DNA of 64,000 nt, taken from the NCBI GenBank assembly GCA_036378535.1, contig DASUWH010000066.1, positions 1-64,000 on the forward strand. The letters run 5' to 3'. The notes below the pieces were generated by a model. That model did not search any database. It saw only the letters and a list, made by a program, of their open reading frames with translations, and had not been told where the DNA came from. Within the stretch, counting starts at the first letter, position 1, and each line of letters begins with the position of its first letter. Origin of the DNA: Gp1-AA122 sp036378535 (lineage in GTDB: Bacteria > Acidobacteriota > Terriglobia > Terriglobales > Acidobacteriaceae). The position numbers were made by a program, and so were the translations under genes. Positions 33,096 through 42,504 of this stretch are shown here, piece after piece.

Positions 33096-34637
33096 GTGCT
33101 GCTTCGAACACATATCGAAGTGAGCAATCGTGTGCTTCAACGTTGCATAGGCACCCTGCTCGGAATCCTGGCTTTACTTCTCTTCACTGCTCTGTCGGCT
33201 CCCTCCCTGGCACAGGATACTGACGAACTCTTCCCCGATTCGGCCAACGCTCCTCGCCCCATCAAAATGGGGTCGATCACCGTTAGCGGTGAGGTGTGGG
33301 GCCGGGGCGAAGACTGGAACTGGTTTCTCGGAAACGCGCGCACTCATTATGCCTTCGGGCAATCGCTCCTGAAATTGAGTATCGCGCAGCAGCGCAGCAA
33401 GTACGGCTGGGAAGTCTCGGTCGTGCAACCCTCTCTGTACGCCCTGCCCAACCATGCCTTCGACCCTGCCAGTGGCGCTCCGCTCGGGCTCGGCGCGGTT
33501 TACTTTGCCGCCAATGGCAATAACCGAAATGCTGCCGGTGCCTTTGTGCAGGAAGCCTTCGTCTCCATTCGCGGTATTGACCGCAACCACAGCACGCTAC
33601 GGCTAGGCCGCTTCTTATTTAGTGATGGCCTGGAGAGGACTCCCAAGTCCGACGATCTAGCCTGGTTGCAACGCGAACGTATTTCCCAGCGTCTTGTCGG
33701 CGACTCGGGCTGGACCGGCATCACCCGCAGTTTCGATGGAGCCCACTTTTCCAGCGATATTGGGCCCGCCGCCAATGTGACTCTGCTGGCGGCGCGGGTT
33801 ACCAAGGGCGTGTTCCAAACCGACGGTATCGGGGAGTTGGACGTCGAGACGTTCTACGGAGCCTATTCGCGCGAGTTCACCACGACGCACACCGATTCAG
33901 AACTGCGCGTCTTCGGCCTCGGCTATCGCGACACCCGCAACGTGCTGAAAGTGGATAACCGTCCCTTGGCCGCGCGTATGGCCGACACCGCCGACATCAA
34001 CATTGGAACTTTCGGGCTGAACTACGCACTGGTCGCTCCTATTCGCTACGTCGGAAAGTGGGACTTGCTGGTCTGGGGCGCCCAGCAAATCGGCCACTGG
34101 GGCGTGCTTACTCATCGCGCCAACTCCGGCTTGTTCGAATTGGGCTGGCACCCTCCTATCCCGAAGTTTCATCCCTGGCTTCGTGCCGGCGCTTTCTTCG
34201 CCAGCGGCGACGGCAATCCCAACGACAACAAACATACATCTTTTTTCCAGCCGCTCCCGACCGAGCAGCTTTATGCTCGCTTGCCTTTCTACACTCTGCA
34301 GAACGTCGAGGATTACACCGGCCAAGTCATCGTCCAACCCACTCGCAGGCTCGAACTGCGCAGCGAGATCCACAAAGTCAAATTGCATCAGGTTAACGAC
34401 GAGTGGTACTTGGGAAGCGGCGCCTTTCAGAACACCGGCTTCGGATACTACGCCCTGCCCGACAGCAGCCATCGCGGGCTCGGAAACTATGTGGATTTCA
34501 GCGCTAAGTATCAGCTGACCAGCCAGTTTGCCCTGAGCTATTACATCGGCGTCATGTCCGGTAAGGCTGTCGAAACCAGCAGCAGCAGAGGCAAAAAAGG
34601 CGGCTTCACTTTCCTGGAAGTCGCATATCGATTCTGA
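33096..34637 (+). CDS. Outer-membrane barrel, alginate-export family
   Basis: A 513-residue protein from the GTG at 33096, which follows a G-rich ribosome-binding site; the frame is open from 32928 but that overlaps the upstream gene. The N-terminus has a signal peptide (LGILALLLFTALSAPSLAQ), and the rest is an amphipathic beta-strand pattern ending in aromatic FLEVAYRF. The segments WGRGEDWNWF, AFVSIRGIDRNHSTLRLGR and LGWHPPIPKFHPWLRAGAFF resemble the AlgE/alginate-export family of porins. Substrate is unknown. Confidence 0.75.
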   Translation: MLLRTHIEVSNRVLQRCIGTLLGILALLLFTALSAPSLAQDTDELFPDSANAPRPIKMGSITVSGEVWGRGEDWNWFLGNARTHYAFGQSLLKLSIAQQRSKYGWEVSVVQPSLYALPNHAFDPASGAPLGLGAVYFAANGNNRNAAGAFVQEAFVSIRGIDRNHSTLRLGRFLFSDGLERTPKSDDLAWLQRERISQRLVGDSGWTGITRSFDGAHFSSDIGPAANVTLLAARVTKGVFQTDGIGELDVETFYGAYSREFTTTHTDSELRVFGLGYRDTRNVLKVDNRPLAARMADTADINIGTFGLNYALVAPIRYVGKWDLLVWGAQQIGHWGVLTHRANSGLFELGWHPPIPKFHPWLRAGAFFASGDGNPNDNKHTSFFQPLPTEQLYARLPFYTLQNVEDYTGQVIVQPTRRLELRSEIHKVKLHQVNDEWYLGSGAFQNTGFGYYALPDSSHRGLGNYVDFSAKYQLTSQFALSYYIGVMSGKAVETSSSRGKKGGFTFLEVAYRF

Positions 34638-34677
34638 GCCTGGGCATAAGTGCGCCGCACTAAGTCTTTCTCCTAAA

Positions 34678-34690
34678 CCTTACCTGGTAC
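34678..34690 (+). repeat. 13-bp direct repeat, left copy
   Basis: CCTTACCTGGTAC, identical to 39472-39484 (a shorter CCTTACCTGG also at 39491-39500). The two copies bracket the IS relic and the RHS gene. Confidence 0.55.
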
Positions 34691-34700
34691 GGATTCTTTC

Positions 34701-34960
34701 ATATGTCCGTAGCAAGTTAAAATGTCCGGTTTTGTAGCAAGTGAAATGTCCGCCTTCAAAGTTGTGCCCGCGCCGATGGGGTGGGTTGATTTTGGGGATG
34801 AGGTTGCAGGGGAAGGAGGCCGTTCCCCTTCCCCGGCCCATCGCCCGCTCCATCGCGGCCTTCGTATAAGCTTCCATGCTCGACCGGTCTCCTACCCTCG
34901 CCGCCTGCAAAGCGGACATTTCATGCGCTATCTCAACCGGACATATCATGTGCTAACGAC
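34701..34960 (-). mobile_element. Internally deleted insertion sequence relic
   Basis: Both ends carry related inverted arrays. Left: ATGTCCGGTT and AATGTCCGC with TAGCAAG spacers; right, on the other strand: ATGTCCGGTT and AATGTCCGC with TAGCNCATGA spacers. Between them, read on the minus strand, is a fragment starting MEAYTKAAMERAMG. To me it resembles the N-terminus of a helix-turn-helix (ISNCY-like) transposase, and it breaks off almost at once. The element is a non-autonomous deletion product. Family assignment is tentative. Confidence 0.6.
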
Positions 34961-35217
34961 ACGCAGAGATTTTTCTGTTGACAAAGCTGTGGCACTGCAG
35001 CAAAATGCGCCCGATATTTTCTTCCCCGCCTTTTTGCGAAACTGTGATCTAGACCCTCCAAATAATCTGCAGTCTTAAATACGCCCTTGGAGGGCATGAT
35101 GGTCGCGGCTTTTCTTCAGTACCGCACATTTGTGTCCTGCGCAAGCCTTCCGCATTGGGCACTAAAGCATTCCCTGTCTCGTCAAGTTCACGCCTCTGCC
35201 TCTGTTGGAGTTCTCCA

Positions 35218-38200
35218 ATGAAGCTCTATCTTGCGTTTCTGATCTTCGCGATTGTCCTGACACTCAGACCTGCTTCTGCACAAACGTGCTACACACCCGT
35301 TACATCCTGGCAGGTCAACTACAGCTTAAGTGGTAATGGCACAGGTGCGTGCGCAGATGGACAAAGTGGGGCCACATGCTCAACGAGCGAAGCGGCAACT
35401 GGCGCGGACGCTTACACGATGGCGGCCGTCTCGTGCAGCAGCTTACAGTGGGGCCCAACCAACAGCGGCGCCGTAACGTCCGGTTCCGTGAACAACAAGG
35501 AGCAATATCAGTGTCAAACTAGCCCGCCTATACAGCAGGTAAATACAGACGTGGGAAGCGGTGGTGCTGCAGGTCCGGCGTTCGGTCAAACTTTCCTCAC
35601 CATTAACTTGTCAAATGGAACTTACTCGTTCGAGCCATTCCCTTACGGGAATGCCACAGAAACTATGCAGGGCTGTACTAACACGACTTCAAATGCCCCT
35701 TATCCTTTATACCCAAGTACGAACTGGCCCCAAACCTTTACTCTGCCCACCTCTCTTCAGCCGTTAGTCGTCAGCAACTTTGGGTTCCAGGCAGAGGGGG
35801 GGCTCAACCTGAGCGTGCCCTGGACATTCTCTTTCGACCTTACGCCTAATTATCAGAGCGATGATGACTGCAAGGGGAAAGGCGGGCCCGGTTTTCCCGC
35901 GGGCTCAAGTGTGGGTTGCCTGAATCAGAGCTTGGGCGAAGACGTGCCTATTGTAGGGACAGGATTCAGTCTCCATTACCAATCGGACCGTACACCCGGA
36001 GCCGGTGGAAATGCCATCGCCATTGCCGCAGCCTCCATGATAGCCGGTTGGACACTCGATGTGTTCCATGCCTACGACCCCGGCTCCAACACACTGTTTC
36101 TGGGCGACGGTAGCCAACGCAACGGACAGCAACTGGGCACTCCGGTCAGCTATAACGGCAACCTACTACTAACCTCTGACGATGGGAGCAGAGTGTACGT
36201 CGTCACAACCGGGGGAAAGCCTCTGGCGAGACTAAGGCCGATGACGGGAGCCATGGAATACCAGTTTGGCTATGATGCTGCCGGACAGCTGATCACGATA
36301 ACGGATGCCAGCGGGAATGTGACTACCATCCAGCGCGACGCCTTCGAGCGTCCGACAGCCATTGTTGCTCCCTTCGGGCAGACTACGACCTTAACCGTAG
36401 ATAGCAACGGCTTCTTAAGCCGGATAACTGATCCGCTTGGCCTTTCCCAGAGTTTCACTAATACAAGCACAGGATTGCTGGCTTCCCGTACGGATGCGAA
36501 TGGAAACATTTTCAATTACACCTACGACAGCAACGGCAGACTGATCAAAGACGCGGATCCGCTCGGGGGCTTTGTCGCTGCCAGTCGCACGAAGGCCGGA
36601 TCGGGGTTCGGGTATACGGTAAGTCAAACAACCGCGATGGGTAAGACCAGCAGCTTTCAAAATACATTGACGCTGCCCTGGGCACAAGATGGAACATCGC
36701 CATCTTCCGAGCAGCATACGAACATCTGGCCTAATGGGCTGCAGGCGAGTTCAAGCAGTAGCTTTCAAACTGGGCAGTTGGCCAACAGCACCACGCTGCC
36801 AAACGGAACAAGCAAGAGCGATACGCTGGGTCCCGACCCGCGATGGGGCCTTCAGGCACCTGTGCCGCTAAGCGGAACCGTTACCAAGGGCAGTTTGAAA
36901 ATGACGACTACTGGCACACGTACCGTGACATTGGCGACTGCTGGCAATCCCTTCAGCCTGACCAGCGAAACGAACACCTTCAATATTAATGGCCGGACGT
37001 ATTCTGCGGCTTTCACGGCGTCCAGCATGACAAAGGTGGATACAACACCCGCAAACCGAAAAACGACAACTGTTCTGGATTCCATGGAGAGAATCAGCAG
37101 CGTTCAGCTCGGGACTCTAAGCGCTGTAAGCTTCACCTATGACAGCCAGGGCCGCCCGACCGCTCTGACCCAAGGAACGCACAAAACTACGTTGACTTAT
37201 ACCAACGGCGGTTTTCTTTCTGCAATCACTGACCCGTTGGGGCTGCAAACGAGCTTTTCGTATGATCTCGACGGACGTTTATCGAGCACGACACTTGCTG
37301 ACGGTCGTATCATCAGTTATTCGTACGACGCCAATGGCAATCTTACCTCGGTGGCTCCGCCGGGAAAATCAGCACACCTGTTCGCTTATACCGCCGTGGA
37401 TCTTGCGTCGTCTTATACGCCACCAGCCGTATCCGGAACGGGTGCAACGAGCTACAGCTACGATCTGGACCGTGAGATAACGACAATCACGCGGCCGGAT
37501 GGCCAAACCATCAAGTATGGATATGACAGTGCCGGGCGGCTGAGTTCGGCGACCACTCCGACCGCAATGATCGACTACAGCTACGATGCAACTACGGGAA
37601 ACCTGAACAGTGCATCGATTTCCGGCGGGGAAGGGCTAACGTACGGCTACAGTGGCCCTCTGCTCACCTCTTCCACCTGGGCCGGGATCGTAGCCGGCAA
37701 GGTTTCCCGGACCTTCAACAACAATTTCTGGGTAACCTCGGAGAGCATCAATGGTGGGAATACCGTTAACTATAGCTATGACAAGGATGGCCTCATTTCC
37801 AAAGCTGGAGCGCTGAGCGTAAAACACAACTCAAACGGCCTACTCACCGGCGCAGCGTTGGGGAGCACCTTGACAGGGAGCGCTCTCGACACTCGGGGCT
37901 ACGACACGTTTGGCGAACTGACCAGCTATGCAGCGAAATACCAAGTGGGCACAACGACAACGACGCTGTACAGTGCTAAGTACACCCGGGACGCCGATGG
38001 CCGCGTTAGTGCCAAAACCGAGATTATTGGCGGCGTGCAGGCGACTTATGCTTACACGTATGATAAAACTGGGCGGCTGATCGGTGTTAAGAAGAACGGT
38101 GTTGCCGCTTCCGCTTACACGTACGACAGCAACTCGAATCGCCTGAGCCTTACGACCGCATCCGGAACGGTGAACGGTACCTACGATGCACAGGACCGGC

Positions 38201-39120
38201 TGCTTACCTACGGTAATGCTTCTTCGAGCACTTCCTATACCTACACAGCCAACGGTGAACTTGCGAGCCAGACCATAGGCTCCCAAACCACTACCTATAT
38301 TTTTGACGTGCTGGGCAACTTGACTGCGGTAACCTTGCCCAACGGCACGAAAATCACTTATCTGATTGATGCGCAGAATCACCGTGTCGGCGTATCGATC
38401 AACGCAGTGCAGCAACTTGGATATCTGTATGACGATCGAGATCGGATTGTGGCGCAATTAAATGGCGCTGGACAAATTGTCAGCCGGTTCGTGTACGGCA
38501 CTGATACGATGACACCGGACTATATGATCCAGAGCGGAGTGAACTATCGGATTTTTCCTGACCACCTGGGCAGCCCACGACTCGTAGTGAATGTGGCCAC
38601 GGGCGCGATTACAGAGCGAATAGATTATGACGAATTTGGCAACGTCGTTAATGACAGCAATCCCGGGTTTCAACCCTTCGGATTCGCCGGGGGTCTGTAC
38701 GACCAGAATACGAAGCTGCTGCGTTTCGGTGCGCGTGATTACAACCCCGCCGTTGGGCGGTGGACGATCAAGGACCCGATTTTATTCGCGGGGGGAGATA
38801 CGGACCTGTACGGGTATGTTCTCGGCGATCCGGTGAATCATATCGATCCTACCGGCTTTGGCGGATTTGATGAGATTGCTGCAATAGCCGAACAGTATTA
38901 TCAACAGATGCTGCAGGAGCTGGGATTTACTGATGAGGAGATTCGCTGTATCAAAGTCATATACGACGGCATCCGCGGGAGGGCCATTAATGGAAAATGG
39001 ATCCAGGCGACGGGGCGGACGACACTTAACGGTCCCGCGTTGATATTTGTGGCCATTGACAAGCTTATAAAAGCTATCAAGCTGGACTCCTGCTCGGGGG
39101 ACCCGAACTGCCACACGTGA
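35218..39120 (+). CDS. RHS/YD-repeat protein with variable C-terminus
   Basis: A 1300-residue exported protein from the ATG at 35218 (GGAG eight bases upstream). A signal peptide (MKLYLAFLIFAIVLTLRPAS) and a Cys-rich N-terminal region precede about 20 YD repeats (YDANGNL, YDSAGRL, YDKTGRLI) that build a cocoon-like shell. Near the end is the RHS core: FPDHLGSPRLV, DEFGNV, FAGGLYDQNTKLLRFGARDY, NPAVGRW and GDPVNHIDPTGF. The last 86 residues after DPTGF are the usual place for a toxic or effector domain, but they match nothing I know. No obvious immunity gene follows. Confidence 0.88.
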   Translation: MKLYLAFLIFAIVLTLRPASAQTCYTPVTSWQVNYSLSGNGTGACADGQSGATCSTSEAATGADAYTMAAVSCSSLQWGPTNSGAVTSGSVNNKEQYQCQTSPPIQQVNTDVGSGGAAGPAFGQTFLTINLSNGTYSFEPFPYGNATETMQGCTNTTSNAPYPLYPSTNWPQTFTLPTSLQPLVVSNFGFQAEGGLNLSVPWTFSFDLTPNYQSDDDCKGKGGPGFPAGSSVGCLNQSLGEDVPIVGTGFSLHYQSDRTPGAGGNAIAIAAASMIAGWTLDVFHAYDPGSNTLFLGDGSQRNGQQLGTPVSYNGNLLLTSDDGSRVYVVTTGGKPLARLRPMTGAMEYQFGYDAAGQLITITDASGNVTTIQRDAFERPTAIVAPFGQTTTLTVDSNGFLSRITDPLGLSQSFTNTSTGLLASRTDANGNIFNYTYDSNGRLIKDADPLGGFVAASRTKAGSGFGYTVSQTTAMGKTSSFQNTLTLPWAQDGTSPSSEQHTNIWPNGLQASSSSSFQTGQLANSTTLPNGTSKSDTLGPDPRWGLQAPVPLSGTVTKGSLKMTTTGTRTVTLATAGNPFSLTSETNTFNINGRTYSAAFTASSMTKVDTTPANRKTTTVLDSMERISSVQLGTLSAVSFTYDSQGRPTALTQGTHKTTLTYTNGGFLSAITDPLGLQTSFSYDLDGRLSSTTLADGRIISYSYDANGNLTSVAPPGKSAHLFAYTAVDLASSYTPPAVSGTGATSYSYDLDREITTITRPDGQTIKYGYDSAGRLSSATTPTAMIDYSYDATTGNLNSASISGGEGLTYGYSGPLLTSSTWAGIVAGKVSRTFNNNFWVTSESINGGNTVNYSYDKDGLISKAGALSVKHNSNGLLTGAALGSTLTGSALDTRGYDTFGELTSYAAKYQVGTTTTTLYSAKYTRDADGRVSAKTEIIGGVQATYAYTYDKTGRLIGVKKNGVAASAYTYDSNSNRLSLTTASGTVNGTYDAQDRLLTYGNASSSTSYTYTANGELASQTIGSQTTTYIFDVLGNLTAVTLPNGTKITYLIDAQNHRVGVSINAVQQLGYLYDDRDRIVAQLNGAGQIVSRFVYGTDTMTPDYMIQSGVNYRIFPDHLGSPRLVVNVATGAITERIDYDEFGNVVNDSNPGFQPFGFAGGLYDQNTKLLRFGARDYNPAVGRWTIKDPILFAGGDTDLYGYVLGDPVNHIDPTGFGGFDEIAAIAEQYYQQMLQELGFTDEEIRCIKVIYDGIRGRAINGKWIQATGRTTLNGPALIFVAIDKLIKAIKLDSCSGDPNCHT

Positions 39121-39503
39121 GCCGAAAACGGCAGGCCGCCAGCCCAACCCTCGGCGCCAAGACGTTGGTCTTTCCCAGATTGATGCCAAGAGATCCGATG
39201 TGTATGGATGATCCCCGCAGATGAAATGGCACAGTTATGCTACTCGGGGGCGGACCGTCGCATTAATCTCCTTCACTACTGTCTGGGAAACCGCTCTCTC
39301 TGACGAGAACTCAAGAAATGTATTCCTTTCAGGAGGGCTGAGTCCGAAAGAACCGGGCCTTGCTGGCCAGCGGCTTACAGGGGCGGGAAAATACACCCTT
39401 TTTGGCGGAGGCTGCCGGCGAAGACGCGGTCCGGACTAAATAGTTTTCTTGATGAGATCGTATGTCTTTAGCCTTACCTGGTACACACATCCTTACCTGG
39501 TTG
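39121..39503. other. Intergenic region after the RHS gene
   Basis: No supported gene. It contains the right copy of the 13-bp repeat (39472-39484). A 72-codon plus-strand frame at 39221 has no ribosome-binding site or recognisable motif and was not called, although a small immunity protein is expected in this position. Confidence 0.4.
39472..39484 (+). repeat. 13-bp direct repeat, right copy
   Basis: CCTTACCTGGTAC, identical to 34678-34690. A partial third copy, CCTTACCTGG, starts at 39491. Confidence 0.55.
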
Positions 39504-39532
39504 TTGACAATTTCGAAAAGTTAGAGTAACTT
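39504..39532 (+). promoter_or_regulatory. Possible sigma70 promoter
   Basis: TTGACA at 39504-39509 and, 17 bases on, TAACTT at 39527-39532. The -35 box is perfect, the -10 weak. It would serve the gene at 39606. Confidence 0.35.
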
Positions 39533-39550
39533 CCCCGCCTGACATATCCG

Positions 39551-39572
39551 CTTTTCGACAGCCGTCGAAAAG
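39551..39572. promoter_or_regulatory. Perfect inverted repeat upstream of 39606
   Basis: CTTTTCGAC-agcc-GTCGAAAAG, 9-bp arms, in the probable 5' leader of the next gene. It could be an operator or a hairpin controlling translation. Confidence 0.4.
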
Positions 39573-39605
39573 TCTGAGGGGTTGACTGCGGCAGATGGAG
39601 GTCCC

Positions 39606-40475
39606 ATGTCTGCGCCCAACCTTCAACCCATCGACAATCCAGAATCAGAGCAAAGATCGTCTGAGCTTGCGCAGTCACCGCAAGAAGCTCAGCAACTCGG
39701 CGGTCCAAAAAATGACGGAAGTAGCGAGGTCGCGCGCGAGCGCTTCCAAGACAGGGTTCTGGAAAAGATCGACGACCTGCTGGCCGGACCGCGAGCGGTC
39801 AGGCTGATCTCAGGTGCATTGTTCTTGGTGGTAGCCGTCATTGTCTCCATTTCGCAGTTGAGTGACCTGATCGAGCGGCGCAACGCGGCTCAACACCTCA
39901 CTGGCGACTACCAAACAGAAGCCGGCACCCACGCCATCGCGAAGGACAATGCCGCCGGAGCCCGCCAAGCCGCCAAGTACACGCCGCAAGAGGAACACTT
40001 GAATCGCCACTTGGTGCTCGGCGACGGAAAAGCGCTTATCGTTCCTCGCAATCCCAATTCATCCGATCACGACGGCGACGCCTTGATCGTCAATTACTAC
40101 ACTTCCGACGGCTGCATTCTGGTCCATCGCCACCAAGGCACGATCGAGACCAATGACTGGAGTCCTGATAAGACTAAGAACACCCAGGTTTCCAGCGCGC
40201 AGAGTTCCGGTCTGCGTTCTTTCGAGCCCGACCGCCTGCGCGCAACCCTGGATCGTGTGAAGATGCAGCCCTACCACGCACCTCGCCTGCTGCGAGTTCA
40301 GGGACGATGCTGGAACCCCCATCCCGGCCCGTTCTCCTGGTGGTGGGGTCCGCCCACCGGCTGCTGGGTCCCCATGTTCCGCCAGTTCGCCGACGGTTGC
40401 CTGCACCATCAGATGTTTAATAGCTGCGCGAACTACTGGGATGCCAGCATTTACTGGGATCGCTGCGTCCATTAA
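39606..40475 (+). CDS. Single-pass membrane protein of unknown function
   Basis: A 289-residue protein from the ATG at 39606, close behind GGAGGT. A charged cytoplasmic N-terminal region of about 60 residues, with possible coiled coil, is followed by one transmembrane helix (about 67-86, ISGALFLVVAVIVSISQL). The outer part contains HLVLGDGKALIVPRNPN and GCILVHRHQGTIE, and a C-terminal Trp/Cys-rich region (GRCWNPHPGPFSWWWGPPT, then four more Cys). The paired cysteines suggest disulfides in the periplasm. I do not recognise the family. Confidence 0.6.
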   Translation: MSAPNLQPIDNPESEQRSSELAQSPQEAQQLGGPKNDGSSEVARERFQDRVLEKIDDLLAGPRAVRLISGALFLVVAVIVSISQLSDLIERRNAAQHLTGDYQTEAGTHAIAKDNAAGARQAAKYTPQEEHLNRHLVLGDGKALIVPRNPNSSDHDGDALIVNYYTSDGCILVHRHQGTIETNDWSPDKTKNTQVSSAQSSGLRSFEPDRLRATLDRVKMQPYHAPRLLRVQGRCWNPHPGPFSWWWGPPTGCWVPMFRQFADGCLHHQMFNSCANYWDASIYWDRCVH

Positions 40476-40639
40476 TTCCACAAGGGTTACTGTAAGACGC
40501 GTCGTCGTTCGTCCTTGAGGAGTTACTCAAGTAGCGCCGGCGGATGTTCCCGGTCTTGCTGTTCTACGTCTCATCGTCGACTCCCTTGGCCGGCCAGTGC
40601 GGAGTAAGCCGACCGCGCCAGACGTGATTCGTCCGCTGA

Positions 40640-40676
40640 AACAAAAAGGCCAACAATGCTGGTGCATTGCTGGCCA
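40640..40676 (-). terminator. Rho-independent terminator of the 40694-41554 gene
   Basis: Read on the minus strand: GGCCAGCAATGC-accA-GCATTGTTGGCC, an 11-bp stem with one mismatch, followed by TTTTTGTTTC, just past the stop codon at 40694. Confidence 0.85.
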
Positions 40677-40693
40677 GGTTTGTTCGGATTGTG

Positions 40694-41554
40694 TTATTTC
40701 TTCGCTTCTTCACCCTTCTTCTTGGCATGCATGGCTAGGGCTTTCACTCCCCAGAAGTCAGGATCGGCTTTGGTGAATTCTTCGCCCATATAGCTCATGC
40801 GGGGATTGAAGGCGAACAGGTTGCTTTCGCTGGACTCAACCGTGCTGGCCCACAACTCGCGGAACTGCTTCATGTTCTCTTCGCCCATGGCAGTTTCAAA
40901 GTCTTTGCCCTCGGCGAAGGCGTGGTCTAATTCCGCACCCGACTTTCTTGGTGTGAAGATGGCGAACGTACCGTCCGCTGCGCCATAAGCAATTTCATAC
41001 GTCGCCCATTGCACATCCGGGGTCTTGTCCCAGGCGACCATGGCCATCTTGGCCAGGCGCTCGAAATCCTTGTCGTGGCCAGGGCGGACCTGGAAACGGG
41101 TTATTTCGAAGTAGCGCATGTGCGGGAGGTCGGCGCCGGGACGAAGGCTCAAATCCTCGCGCAACATGAAGGTGGCGCCGTCCATGTCGGCAAGCAGGTC
41201 GGCGTCGGTCAGTCCGGCGCGTTGCAGCGCGGTGTTGAGTGCCGCATTTTTCTGGACGGCCAGGGCGTCTTTCTCCCAGGCGTCGAACGAGTCGTACCCG
41301 GTGAAGAACAAGGAACGCGGTTTACCTGATAGCGAGTCGACAGCCAGATAATGCGTTGGCCAGTTTTGGCTGGCGAACGCCTGGATGAACGCGGCTTCCG
41401 TCTTCTCGTGCATGGTGCCGGTGCGCCCTGGTTTCACGAACTCCCGGGACATCACCAGGATTTTCGGTGGCTGATTGGTTTTGTGGGCTTCTTGGGCAAT
41501 TGCTGCACTTGTGACGGCCACGAGGAAACAGGCCGTAAACGCTCTCATTTTCAT
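40694..41554 (-). CDS. Exported protein of unknown function
   Basis: A 286-residue protein from the ATG at 41554, behind an excellent AAAGGAGGT. The signal peptide is MKMRAFTACFLVAVTSAAIA. Two related halves are suggested by ILVMSREFVKPGRTGTMHEK and MRYFEITRFQVRPGHDKDFE, which look like strands of a duplicated dimeric alpha+beta barrel. The C-terminus is Lys-rich. It is probably periplasmic. It lies downstream of the NTF2-like gene on the same strand and ends in a strong terminator. Confidence 0.6.
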   Translation of the reverse strand: MKMRAFTACFLVAVTSAAIAQEAHKTNQPPKILVMSREFVKPGRTGTMHEKTEAAFIQAFASQNWPTHYLAVDSLSGKPRSLFFTGYDSFDAWEKDALAVQKNAALNTALQRAGLTDADLLADMDGATFMLREDLSLRPGADLPHMRYFEITRFQVRPGHDKDFERLAKMAMVAWDKTPDVQWATYEIAYGAADGTFAIFTPRKSGAELDHAFAEGKDFETAMGEENMKQFRELWASTVESSESNLFAFNPRMSYMGEEFTKADPDFWGVKALAMHAKKKGEEAKK

Positions 41555-41731
41555 AGGCGCGACCTCCTTTCGGTCGCTGAGGAGCCCGAACACGAAATGA
41601 GGAATAGATTTTTGGGAGAGGAGCGAACAATAGCAGCCGGAGGTGAGCGCGTCAACCTACATCGCCCAGAGTGACCGACGGCGATGCTTTACCAGATTCT
41701 CATGGCGCGGGCAGATGTCCGCGCCACAGTA

Positions 41732-42217
41732 TTACTGCCCCGCCGGCTCGGAAACGTGCTCATGCACGATCAGCCACTTGCCGTCAGTCTTCTCAAAAAC
41801 GGCAGTCCAGCGCATGGTGGACATGTCGTGCTTGCCCGACTTCTCCACCATGTCGGAAGCAATCGTCGCGGTGATCCAAACGTCTTTTCCGGCCGGATGT
41901 ATCTGCGCGTCGTCATTGACCTTGAACGTGGCCGATTGGAATCCGGCCAGCACGTTCTTCACCCCCGCGTAGTATTCGTCCCAGCTGTTGTACTTGACCG
42001 GCGCGATGTCGAAGAACACATGCGGCCCCTTGACGTAGAACTGAGCAGTGTTGTCAGGATTCAAGGTTGCCCAGCCGTCCCAGATCTTCTGCAGATAAGC
42101 CTTATCGACGGCGCCGCCCGCGGAAGACTTCTTGTGCGTGGCTTTTTCCTGGGTAAAGGCCGTCGCTGTGAACGCCAACAAACACACAATGGCTGCAAAA
42201 ACGCGAATGTAACGCAT
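41732..42217 (-). CDS. Exported NTF2/SnoaL-like protein
   Basis: A 161-residue protein from the ATG at 42217, behind GGGAGGC. The signal peptide (VFAAIVCLLAFTATAFT) is followed by a domain with YLQKIWDGWATLNPDNTAQF, WDEYYAGVKNVLAG and MRWTAVFEKTDGKWLIVHEH, the fold of SnoaL/DUF4440-type proteins. These are enzymes or ligand-binding proteins. No catalytic set is diagnostic here. It lies between the Mo-hydroxylase operon and the exported protein gene. Confidence 0.75.
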   Translation of the reverse strand: MRYIRVFAAIVCLLAFTATAFTQEKATHKKSSAGGAVDKAYLQKIWDGWATLNPDNTAQFYVKGPHVFFDIAPVKYNSWDEYYAGVKNVLAGFQSATFKVNDDAQIHPAGKDVWITATIASDMVEKSGKHDMSTMRWTAVFEKTDGKWLIVHEHVSEPAGQ

Positions 42218-42270
42218 CCAAGCCTCCCAAAGACAATCCACTCATTACTAGCCGCTATTCACTGAGTTCA

Positions 42271-42504
42271 TCAACTGCACTGCCCCGTGCCGTGACACTT
42301 CCGTCTTGCCGACGAGCAATTGCCGGGTTCAGCCAATTTTCCGTCCGGGCCGATACACGTCTGTGTATGCAGGCACCAGAACAATCCTTCATTCGAGCGC
42401 GGGACGCTCGGATCGTGGTCGGCAAGAATGAACTGGCCCTTCCAGCGCAGCGCCGGGCAGAGGTCCGGATGATCGGTGTTGAAGCGCTCGAATTCGCTTT
42501 TCAT
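42271..42504 (-). CDS. Small Cys-rich protein in the Mo-hydroxylase operon
   Basis: A 77-residue protein whose ATG overlaps the stop of the FAD subunit gene (4-base overlap), a strong sign of co-translation. It contains six cysteines: DLCPAL, FWCLHTQTC, PGNCSS, RKCHGTGQC. The last two could form a metal site together with His. I do not recognise the family. Its position suggests a role with the molybdenum hydroxylase, for example in assembly or electron transfer. Confidence 0.65.
   Translation of the reverse strand: MKSEFERFNTDHPDLCPALRWKGQFILADHDPSVPRSNEGLFWCLHTQTCIGPDGKLAEPGNCSSARRKCHGTGQCS

Noticed and set aside
35905..38673. Several minus-strand open frames across the RHS gene
   Set aside because: They follow from the repeated YD codons on the plus strand and have no start signals or motifs.
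39221..39439. 72-codon plus-strand frame as a possible RHS immunity protein
   Set aside because: No ribosome-binding site, no domain-like pattern, and poor codon composition. Only its position speaks for it.
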